From a candidate division FCPU426 bacterium (GTDB taxonomy: Bacteria > Oederibacteriota > Muellerivitia > Muellerivitales > Muellerivitaceae): a DNA stretch of 51,762 nucleotides. Shown one piece after another: positions 15,783 to 22,158 of the stretch (the stretch's first letter is position 1; the number at the start of each line of letters is the position of its first letter). The DNA lies in contig PLZG01000084.1 in NCBI GenBank assembly GCA_003152075.1, positions 1-51,762 of the forward strand, read 5' to 3'. Below the pieces are notes generated by a model. The model was not told the DNA's origin. It did not search any database and worked only from the letters and a program-made list of their open reading frames with translations. A program made the translations under genes and the position numbers.

Positions 15783-16954
15783 TTGAGCCCCACATTCGTT
15801 CCTAAAGTGATCCGCTGGTACGTAATCGTTTGGTTGTTAGCCCCCGCGTTGTTAGCGGCGATGTTGTGATACAGCCCCGCGAGGTTCCAGAAGGTTTCGG
15901 GGGAAAGCTGGAAGGTGATGCTTTGCTCGGCTCCCCACAGGTTTCCGCCGCCCACATACTCCGGCTGCGCCCCCAGGGGCGGTGTTAGGGGAAAGCCATT
16001 GGGCTGGATCCAGTCCCAGACCAGCCCGGTTTCCAGGACAACCCCCGGGCCCAACGAATAGCCCATCATGGGGTGGATTTCAAAACGGTCCCCGAAGAAG
16101 TGCCCCGGGTCCTGCGCGAGGGCGTTGGAACCCGTGGTTTGGGCCGTGGAACCCGCGTTGTAAAAGCTATAGGAGACGTTCACCACCAGCTTGTCCTTCC
16201 CCATATGGCTGATCCATTGGGAAGTGAGGATGGTGCCCTGCCCCTGGGTAAAATCCTGGCCCGCGTTGGGATAGGTGGATTCCAAAGGAAAGGTGTGCAC
16301 CGCCCGGAAACCCCAGTTGTCCGCGCCCGACATGCGGAAACCCAGGGTGGCGAGAACCACCACGTTATCGCCGGGGCTATAGGTTCCCTCCGTGGAAAGG
16401 CCCGTGTCGTAAACGCTCGTGGACATGAACCCGGCGCCGAGGCCGTATTCGGAGTTGGGATCGGTTAAGGACAGGGAATAAAAAAGGTTTCCGCCCCATC
16501 CCCCGCCGTGGTAAAAGCTCGGCTCGAAAATGAAGGGGATGGCCCCGGTTTGTTCCGCGACCTCCCAGTGGTTGTCACCCGTGGGAAAGTTGAGTTTCCC
16601 TTGCAGGTTGGACCGCATGGAACCTCCCATGTCCAGGCCCCAGTTGACCCCCAACGTGGTGTCGGAAAATTGGCTGGATTTATACTCCGAGCCAACGATG
16701 CCCGCGCCCGCGTTCGCGTCTTCCACGTAATCCCCCGCGACAAAAGCGGTGTTCAAGGAAAGGGTCAGATTGGGCGAGGAAAAATAATAACTCAAGGGTA
16801 TCCGTTGTTCCGTCCCATGAAACAGTGAGTTACTGCTCCAGGAATTCAGGACATAGCCGAGTTGAAGTTCCTGTTGTTCGGCCCTGGCCGGGCCAAGGGA
16901 TAAAAACAGTCCCATCGCTAAAACCAGGCCGATCCCGACTTTGTTGAGGCTCAT
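15776..16954 (-). CDS. Probable outer-membrane beta-barrel protein
   Basis: A 392-residue protein with a clear signal peptide (GLVLAMGLFLSLGPARA, then EQQ). The mature part alternates hydrophobic and polar residues with many Gly, Tyr, Phe and Trp, and ends LGTNVGLKW, a final strand with a terminal aromatic as recognised by BAM. It resembles transporter-like barrels of unknown ligand (the phenol MetA-pathway/DUF3187-like group is possible, not confirmed). The start at 16954 rather than 16975 is preferred because the signal peptide begins there, with AAGGA about ten bases upstream. It lies between the FecR-domain gene and the lipoprotein gene. Confidence 0.75.
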   Translation of the reverse strand: MSLNKVGIGLVLAMGLFLSLGPARAEQQELQLGYVLNSWSSNSLFHGTEQRIPLSYYFSSPNLTLSLNTAFVAGDYVEDANAGAGIVGSEYKSSQFSDTTLGVNWGLDMGGSMRSNLQGKLNFPTGDNHWEVAEQTGAIPFIFEPSFYHGGGWGGNLFYSLSLTDPNSEYGLGAGFMSTSVYDTGLSTEGTYSPGDNVVVLATLGFRMSGADNWGFRAVHTFPLESTYPNAGQDFTQGQGTILTSQWISHMGKDKLVVNVSYSFYNAGSTAQTTGSNALAQDPGHFFGDRFEIHPMMGYSLGPGVVLETGLVWDWIQPNGFPLTPPLGAQPEYVGGGNLWGAEQSITFQLSPETFWNLAGLYHNIAANNAGANNQTITYQRITLGTNVGLKW

Positions 16955-16993
16955 GTAATTCCGTTCCTTAATCATAAATAGATGGGTCCCGCG

Positions 16994-17860
16994 CTAGGGA
17001 ACCGGGAGATATTGGGGAAACCCCAATAGCAAACCCAGGATGTGTTGGTTATCAACCAACGCGGGGCCGTTGCCCCCAATTTCGCCCGTGATCCCGTTGA
17101 TCCCGCCGGGGAGATCGGTCAGCGGGTTGTTGAAATCATCCGAGCCCGTCCCGTTGAACCCATAAAAAGGGTTGGAAGCGATGAAACCAAGCCCCGTGTT
17201 TCCGGTAGAAGGCGGTGGTGGAAAGGTCCAGGTTCCGTTGAGGAAGGTTCCCTGCTGTCCCCCGTGGAAATCATGGTTCTTCCCATCCGCGGTGGTCCAA
17301 ACCGTCCCTTCCGTCACCACCACGTCCACCTTTCCCGTAACGGGATCGTAAAAGACTGAAAATTCAGTTCCCCTCACTCCGCAAACCACACCCCCGGCTT
17401 CCACCTCAAAGGAGGACTTGGAGGAAGCTAATTTTCGGACGGTGGCAAACAGCTGGCCAAACACTAATTTGAACTTGAGCATTTTGTCGGTCAGGGAAGG
17501 CTTCTGCAGGCCCGTCACCACCACACTGCTATCGGGTTTAATGTCCAGGGTGGAACCGTCGAATAGTTTCAAGCTGGCGGTGGCGTCCTTGGCGGTCGTC
17601 ACGGTCGAGCCCTCGGGAACGGTGGAGGTCATTTTGGCCTTCCGGGAGCGACCTTTTATATTCAGGATGGTCACCTTACCGGTCAGCGCGGCGAAGGTGG
17701 CCTCAAGGGAGGCGTTGGCATTGGTAACCGGCGCTGGCGCTGTCGTCGGCACTGTCGTAGGTATTGTCGTCGGCTCTGCCGTCGGCGCTGGCGCCGCGGC
17801 CCACGCCCCTAAGGCTCCCGTCAGGAAAAGTACCGGCAACGAGGGAATAAATCGTTTCAT
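16994..17860 (-). CDS. Exported FecR-domain protein
   Basis: A 288-residue protein with a signal peptide (FLTGALGAWAAA), a Thr/Pro-rich linker (about 25-48) and a FecR domain (about 52-205). FecR hallmarks are VPEGSTVTTAKDATASLKLFDGS, then LKFKLVFGQLFATVRKL and GGVVCGVRGTEFSVFYD. It has no cytoplasmic anti-sigma domain or transmembrane helix, so it is not a classical sigma regulator; free FecR-domain proteins occur in envelope contexts. The tail is Gly/Asn-rich with a PPPP stretch. AAAAGG precedes the ATG. It heads a three-gene unit with the barrel and lipoprotein. Confidence 0.8.
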   Translation of the reverse strand: MKRFIPSLPVLFLTGALGAWAAAPAPTAEPTTIPTTVPTTAPAPVTNANASLEATFAALTGKVTILNIKGRSRKAKMTSTVPEGSTVTTAKDATASLKLFDGSTLDIKPDSSVVVTGLQKPSLTDKMLKFKLVFGQLFATVRKLASSKSSFEVEAGGVVCGVRGTEFSVFYDPVTGKVDVVVTEGTVWTTADGKNHDFHGGQQGTFLNGTWTFPPPPSTGNTGLGFIASNPFYGFNGTGSDDFNNPLTDLPGGINGITGEIGGNGPALVDNQHILGLLLGFPQYLPVP

Positions 17861-18143
17861 ATAAACCTTTTAATCCAGGAGTTTTAAGGAGGGCAGAACC
17901 CGCCCAAGTAGGACGGGGGCATTTTATAACAGAAAGGACGCGATATAAAAAGATCAGTAACAGATTTAAAAGGGGAAAGTTTCGTGGTTTTCGCCCAGGA
18001 AATCCGAAAGAAAGAGGCCTAAACTTGGTTGTCCACTAAATCGGGGGAAATCCAGTATTCAACTGGGCGATCGCCCTGGTACTGATAGGCGGTGCCTATG
18101 TGGGAATCTCACATTTCAGTCGGCAGTCCACAGTCGACAGCCA
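17861..18143. other. Divergent spacer containing a lone CAGTCGACAG-type repeat arm
   Basis: Should hold the FecR-gene promoter. At 18117-18142 is a GTCGGCAGTCCACAGTCGAC stretch that matches the wording of the inverted element at 22082-22155, but the opposite arm is missing. At 18061-18120 the first forward frame encodes a transmembrane-like stretch (NWAIALVLIGGAYVGI) without a start codon; it is discussed with the next gene. Confidence 0.4.
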
Positions 18144-18521
18144 ATGGTTCAAAACAAACCGACAGCTATTGAATCAGCAATGGTTCCAAGCGCCTCTGCG
18201 CCGAGTTCTCAAACTGTGGCACAAGCCTCGAACGCCTCTGGGCCGAGGCTACCTGCCGAGGCACACGAATTGAGTGTACCAATTCCCAAAGAAGGAATTG
18301 GTACCGACTCTACCGCATCGAAAAGTTCAGCTTCGGTTACGTCCGGTGGACCGTCAAAGGCTTCCACTGATTCATCCCCCAAGAAAGACGCCAACTCCCC
18401 TACGGAGTTGGCACACCCAAAGCTTACGCCTCAGGCTAATACTTCGGCGCAGGGGGATCCCGTCGCCAAATTCGTTGGGGACGCGGCGGGCGCGGCCGCC
18501 AAAAAGGCTTTCGGGTTTTAA
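18144..18521 (+). CDS. Doubtful Ser/Ala/Pro-rich protein, possibly a frameshifted remnant
   Basis: One of two plus-strand candidates. It encodes 125 residues, mostly Ser, Ala, Pro, Thr and Lys, ending DPVAKFVGDAAGAAAKKAFGF; no domain is recognised. No good ribosome-binding site precedes the ATG, which directly abuts a repeat arm. Just upstream, in another frame, a membrane-helix-like stretch (18052-18120) would fit as the missing N-terminal anchor if one base change in frame occurred. Two perfect inverted repeats lie inside the frame (18276-18304, GTACCAATTCC arms; 18390-18412, GCCAACTCC arms), so the sequence may be built from palindromic elements. It could be a broken gene or no gene. Confidence 0.35.
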   Translation: MVQNKPTAIESAMVPSASAPSSQTVAQASNASGPRLPAEAHELSVPIPKEGIGTDSTASKSSASVTSGGPSKASTDSSPKKDANSPTELAHPKLTPQANTSAQGDPVAKFVGDAAGAAAKKAFGF

Positions 18522-18601
18522 GCTCTAAAACATTTCACCCTAGAGTCATAGAAGGCGCCAAGAAAAGCCATAAAGATTGGATTAAAACGCAGTCATCCCG
18601 C

Positions 18602-19186
18602 TTATTTTCGGTCAATCCATTTTTCAACGGGAGTAGGCAGGTAAGCTTCCATGGCCGTAAGGAGCTGGTCGGGATTTTGGCCGACCAATATCATTTGACG
18701 GTGTTCTTTTTTCAAAAAACGCTGGTCGACGGCGTGGTCCAGGAAATCCATGAATTTGTCAAAATAACCCCGGACGTTCAGGAAACCCACCGGCTTGGAA
18801 TGAAGGCCCAATTGCGCCCAGGTCAATATCTCCATGGCTTCTTCCAAGGTGCCCAAGCCCCCGGGCATGGCGATAAATCCGTCCGACAATTGGAACATCT
18901 TGGTTTTTCTTTCGTGCATGGTCGGAACCACGTGAAGTTCCTTGAGGCCCTTATGCCCGACCTTATGATTGAGCTCCTCGGTGATGATGCCGATCACTTC
19001 GCCCCCGTGGCTCAAAACAGCGTCGGCGGTTTCCCCCATCAATCCGACATTCGCCCCCCCATAGACCAACGACATTCCCCGCTGGGCCAGTTTCCTTCCA
19101 AGTTCCCGGGATGCCTCAACGTACTCAGGGTGCGCGCCCGGACTGGAGCCGCAATTGACGCAGATTTTCTTTAGTTTTCCAGGCAT
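18602..19186 (-). CDS. LOG-family nucleotide 5'-monophosphate phosphoribohydrolase
   Basis: A 194-residue Rossmann-type protein of the LOG (TIGR00730, formerly lysine decarboxylase-like) family. The catalytic signature is MPGGLGTLEE (107-116) with the Arg/Lys of HERKTKM (91-97). GGANVGLMG (43-51) is the nucleotide-binding loop. Such enzymes split ribose 5-phosphate from AMP, other NMPs or cytokinin nucleotides; the bacterial physiological substrate is often unknown. AAGGA lies nine bases before the ATG. It is isolated between surface genes and a structured spacer, so context gives no hint of substrate. Confidence 0.9.
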   Translation of the reverse strand: MPGKLKKICVNCGSSPGAHPEYVEASRELGRKLAQRGMSLVYGGANVGLMGETADAVLSHGGEVIGIITEELNHKVGHKGLKELHVVPTMHERKTKMFQLSDGFIAMPGGLGTLEEAMEILTWAQLGLHSKPVGFLNVRGYFDKFMDFLDHAVDQRFLKKEHRQMILVGQNPDQLLTAMEAYLPTPVEKWIDRK

Positions 19187-19278
19187 TTAATTTATTCCTT
19201 CCCCCAGGTTCGGGCTTCGATCAGTCTTTTTGCCCCCGTTAGTTCCCTACCACGGGCGATTTTAAACCTAATTCTCCG

Positions 19279-19442
19279 CCGGGGTGAGCCTATCTTCACC
19301 CGGACGCCCTTAACAGGGTGTTAAAAAATGTTTTTCACCCTGTCAACAGCCATGGGTTAGGAGCGAATCACCTTTACCCTCTTGATTTGGAGAGGTGATT
19401 CGCGACGAAGATAGAAAAAAGTCCGCACTAAGGACTTTTTTT
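19279..19442 (+). ncRNA. Candidate structured RNA ending in an intrinsic terminator
   Basis: Read on the plus strand: a closing stem CTATCTTC (19290-19297) with GAAGATAG (19407-19414) encloses two perfect hairpins, ACAGGGTG/CACCCTGT (19313-19343) and GCGAATCACCT/AGGTGATTCGC (19363-19403). The closing stem is followed at once by a terminator hairpin with a seven-T tract. A competing hairpin CCGGGGTG/CACCCGG (19279-19303) would hide the left closing strand, so two folds are possible. No Rfam family was recognised and no promoter is clear. On the minus strand the same bases would form a long leader for the LOG gene, which is the main alternative. Confidence 0.4.
19415..19442 (+). terminator. Intrinsic terminator, probably bidirectional
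   Basis: AAAAAAGTCC, loop GCACTAA, GGAC and then seven T on the plus strand; the six A on the left give a U-tract in the other direction. On the minus strand it could serve the Thr/Pro-repeat gene upstream at 19758-20777; on the plus strand it would end the RNA candidate. Confidence 0.7.
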
Positions 19443-19757
19443 AACCTCCTGTTAAAGCGCGGTTCTTTCCGCTTTTCCCCACGAACAATACCCTGCAATG
19501 TTCGTTTTAATCCAAAAAAATGAAATATTTTTTGAGAGGGTTAAAAAAATTAGGGCCGAATGCGCCGATTTGAAGGAGCGTGAGACAAAGGATTTATTTA
19601 AACTTGGGTTGCTTCCTCATTAGTGAACGCCTAGCCCCATTTCACCATAAAACTAATTAGGAAATGGGATGATCCCGCATCACCTTTAAATATTTCCAAA
19701 AGGAAATGCGGGGTATCGGCGTTCATTCCTCGCGATGACATCTATAAAATTTTTTAA
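19443..19757. other. Spacer downstream of the Thr/Pro-repeat gene, hairpins only
   Basis: No gene was seen. It contains ACGAACA/TGTTCGT (19481-19505) followed by a short T run, a weak terminator candidate on the plus strand, and a cruciform-like element at 19624-19725 listed separately. Bases 19506-19620 show an A-rich stretch without recognisable structure. Confidence 0.4.
19624..19725. repeat. Three-way-junction inverted element
   Basis: Outer 8-bp arms TGAACGCC (19624-19631) and GGCGTTCA (19718-19725) enclose two hairpins: CCCATTTC/GAAATGGG (19636-19668) and CCCGCAT/ATGCGGG (19674-19712) with an inner CCTTT/AAAGG. This two-hairpins-in-a-stem plan is similar to the region 26693-26794, but the sequences differ. 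Confidence 0.6.
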
Positions 19758-20777
19758 TTAGGGTATCTCGGTTTTACCGCTGGCTTCGTACTTCAGCTTC
19801 CCAACCTTGATGTCGATAAAACAGAGGTAGTTCCCCGGCGGCATGGGGCGCTTCTCCTCGTCCTTCCCGTCCCAATTCAATTCATGGGTGTCCGCGGATA
19901 AATCATCGGGGCTTTCATCCTTGTCAAAATGGAATTCCCTGACAAGGCGGAAACCGCTGGTATAAATTTTGAGGAAAACCTCGTCCGCCGGGGTGGTGGT
20001 TCCCCAGGTAAATTTCATTTGGCCCTGGTCGTTGGGTTTGGGCGAAACCAAAAATTTGAAAACGCCCGGAGTGGAAGTCTTAGTCGGGGTAAAGGTGGGT
20101 GTTGAGGTAAAGGTTTTGGTGATGGTAAATGTAGAGGTTGGGGTAAAGGTAAAAGTCGCGCTGGGGGTTAAAGTGCCGGTGGGGGTAGGAGTGAATGTGT
20201 CAGTGGTGGTCGGAGTGTTGGTTACGGTAAAAGTATTCGTGAGGGTTAAAGTCAGGGTGTTCGTAAAGGTCGGGGTAGGCGTCTTGGAGGGGGTGAGTGT
20301 CCCCGTGGGGGTAAAGGTCGGGGTGAAGGTCTGGGTAATAGTAAAGGTATTGGTGGGAATTGGCGTTAGGGTTATGGTGAAAGTATTGGTAAGGGTTAGG
20401 GTTTTGGTGGGGGTAAAGGTTGAGGTATCCGTCCGGGTAGGAGTTGGTGTTTTGGTGGGGATGAGGGTTCCCCTTGGGGTGCTTGTGAATGTTTTAGTAG
20501 GCGTGAATGTCCGGGTGTTGGTAAAGGTTCGGGTAGGGGTATGGGTGGGGATGAGGGTGCCGGTCGGAGTGTAAGTAAAAGTAGGGGTTGGAGAATCAGT
20601 TGGGGTGGCGGTTATAGTGGATGTAAAGGTGGGAAGATTAACAGCGGGTGTGAAAGTGAGAATGTTTGAAAGTGTAAAGGTTGGAGTCACAACTGGTGTC
20701 AATGTCTGGGCCATAACGGGCGAAATAACCAAGCCCATAAAAAGGATCAAATATAAAAACCTAGTTTTATTCATCAT
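19758..20777 (-). CDS. Secreted Thr/Pro-repeat protein with C-terminal FlgD-like Ig domain
   Basis: A 339-residue exported protein. A signal peptide (FLYLILFMGLVISPVMAQ) is followed by about 210 residues dominated by Thr, Pro, Phe and Ser in a loose repeat of TFTPT-type units with periodic PTGTL(I/T)P blocks. From about residue 240 a compact domain appears (FKFLVSPKPNDQGQMKFTWG...ELNWDGKDEEKRPMPPGNY), the pattern of FlgD-type Ig or T9SS-like C-terminal modules. The linker is probably extended and may be O-glycosylated. ATG at 20777 is preferred over an upstream TTG. Plausibly a cell-surface stalked protein. Confidence 0.75.
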   Translation of the reverse strand: MMNKTRFLYLILFMGLVISPVMAQTLTPVVTPTFTLSNILTFTPAVNLPTFTSTITATPTDSPTPTFTYTPTGTLIPTHTPTRTFTNTRTFTPTKTFTSTPRGTLIPTKTPTPTRTDTSTFTPTKTLTLTNTFTITLTPIPTNTFTITQTFTPTFTPTGTLTPSKTPTPTFTNTLTLTLTNTFTVTNTPTTTDTFTPTPTGTLTPSATFTFTPTSTFTITKTFTSTPTFTPTKTSTPGVFKFLVSPKPNDQGQMKFTWGTTTPADEVFLKIYTSGFRLVREFHFDKDESPDDLSADTHELNWDGKDEEKRPMPPGNYLCFIDIKVGKLKYEASGKTEIP

Positions 20778-20830
20778 TTCACACTTCAATCTTGTTGCAG
20801 TTTGATGTCATTGCGAAGAGTGTCTTTCAC

Positions 20831-20941
20831 CCCTCACCCTATGCCAATTTTGGATATTCATCCAAAATGACATTGGCATAATACCGCCCACCTATAAGAT
20901 TTATTAATGGGCGGCATACCCTCTCCCGCAAGGGGCGAGGG
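20831..20941. repeat. 111-nt triple-hairpin intergenic element, copy 2
   Basis: Same length and order of hairpins as the copy at 5969-6079. The second hairpin reads CCGCCCA/TGGGCGG here against CCGACCA/TGGTCGG there: both members of one pair changed, keeping pairing. The first hairpin is longer (TTTTGGAT/ATCCAAAA). It lies between leuB and the Thr/Pro-repeat gene; no gene is present in 20778-20993. Confidence 0.85.
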
Positions 20942-20993
20942 TTTATTGAAAAAAGATTCGCTTTATCTGCGTTCATCTTTGTTACATGAGTCG

Positions 20994-22064
20994 TTACTTT
21001 ATTTCTTTCGAGACCGCTTCTCCCATATCTTTACAGGAAATAACCTTCTCGCCCTTCTTCGCTAAATCGGCGGTCCGGAGCCCGGCATTGAGGACTTTTT
21101 CCACGGCCTTCTCAATGGCTTCCGCTTCCTTTAGACGCTTGAAACTGTATTGAAGCATCATGGCCACCGACAAAATCATGGCCAGGGGATTGGCCTTGCC
21201 CGTACCCGCGATATCGGGGGCCGAGCCATGGGAAGGCTCATAAAGGCCCACTTTCCCGCCCAGGGAGGCGGAGGGTAGCATGCCCAAGGAGCCCGTCAGC
21301 ATGGAGGCCTCATCCGAAAGGATATCACCAAACATGTTGGTGGTGACCAGCACGTCGAATTGTTTGGGGTTCAGGATCAACTGCATGGCCGCGTTATCAA
21401 CGATTTGATGCTCGAAAAACACGTCGGGATATTGCTTGGCCACCTCTTCCGCCACGTCATGCCATAGACGGGAGGATTCCAACACATTGAACTTGTCCAC
21501 GCTGGTCACTTTTTTGCGGCGAAGGTTGGCCAGGTCAAAAGCCAGGGTCACAATGCGTTCCACCTCAGAGGTGCGGTAGATCTCGGTGTTGACCCCGTAA
21601 CGGTCCTTCCCCTCGCCAAAAATTCCCCGGGGCTCGCCGAAATAGATGCCGGAAATCAGCTCCCGCACGATCAGCATATCCACGCCATCAATGACTTCCG
21701 GCTTCAAGGTGGAGGTTTCCTTGAGGGCCTCGAAAAGTTTCACGGGCCGTAAATTGGCATAAAGGTCCAGGCCCTTACGGAGGCCCAGGATGCCGGCTTC
21801 GGGACGTTTCTTGTTCTCGATCTTGTCCCACTTGGGCCCGCCCATAGGTGCCTTTAAAACCGCCTGGGCGGCCTGGCAAGCTTTCAGGGTGTGCTCGGGC
21901 AGAGGCGTGTCGAACTTGTCGATGGCGATCCCGCCCGCGTCCTGGGGTTCGTATTCGAACTTATGCTCGAACACTTCCCCCACGCGGTTAAGGACCTTCT
22001 TGGATTCCTCGCAGATTTCGGGACCGATGCCGTCCCCGGCGAGCACGACGATGTGGTAATTCAT
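20994..22064 (-). CDS. leuB: 3-isopropylmalate dehydrogenase
   Basis: NAD-dependent oxidative decarboxylation of 3-isopropylmalate in leucine synthesis. N-terminal VVLAGDGIGPEICEE is the typical start. LRKGLDLYANLRPVK binds substrate, and the metal-binding Asp region is NMFGDILSDEASMLTGSLGMLPSASLG, followed by EPSHGSAPDIAGTGKANP for NAD. Length 356 is normal. AAGGA lies six bases upstream of the ATG. LeuA lies upstream, separated by an inverted element (22082-22155). LeuC and leuD are not in the window. Confidence 0.97.
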   Translation of the reverse strand: MNYHIVVLAGDGIGPEICEESKKVLNRVGEVFEHKFEYEPQDAGGIAIDKFDTPLPEHTLKACQAAQAVLKAPMGGPKWDKIENKKRPEAGILGLRKGLDLYANLRPVKLFEALKETSTLKPEVIDGVDMLIVRELISGIYFGEPRGIFGEGKDRYGVNTEIYRTSEVERIVTLAFDLANLRRKKVTSVDKFNVLESSRLWHDVAEEVAKQYPDVFFEHQIVDNAAMQLILNPKQFDVLVTTNMFGDILSDEASMLTGSLGMLPSASLGGKVGLYEPSHGSAPDIAGTGKANPLAMILSVAMMLQYSFKRLKEAEAIEKAVEKVLNAGLRTADLAKKGEKVISCKDMGEAVSKEIK

Positions 22065-22081
22065 TTCGGTTCCTTCGGAAC

Positions 22082-22155
22082 CAGTCGACGGTCGACAGCT
22101 GGCAGTCGACAGCTTTAATCTTTGCTGCCAACCATCGACTGCGGACTGTCAACTG
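22082..22155. repeat. Intergenic inverted element, CAGTCGAC word family
   Basis: Two 32-nt arms (22082-22113 and 22124-22155) are complementary at about 21 positions around a ten-base AT-rich loop. The left arm contains three GTCGAC words. A lone arm of the same wording is at 18117-18142. It occupies nearly the whole leuA-leuB spacer. Confidence 0.65.
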
Positions 22156-22158
22156 AAG

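Noticed and set aside
19187-19757. tmRNA, SRP RNA or 6S RNA in the long spacer
   Set aside because: No tRNA-like ends, SRP tetraloop motif or 6S-type central bubble were recognised.
19969-20574. Plus-strand frame rich in Val, Gly and Lys opposite the Thr/Pro-repeat gene
   Set aside because: It is the complement of the TFTPT repeats; the signal peptide and C-terminal domain are on the minus strand.
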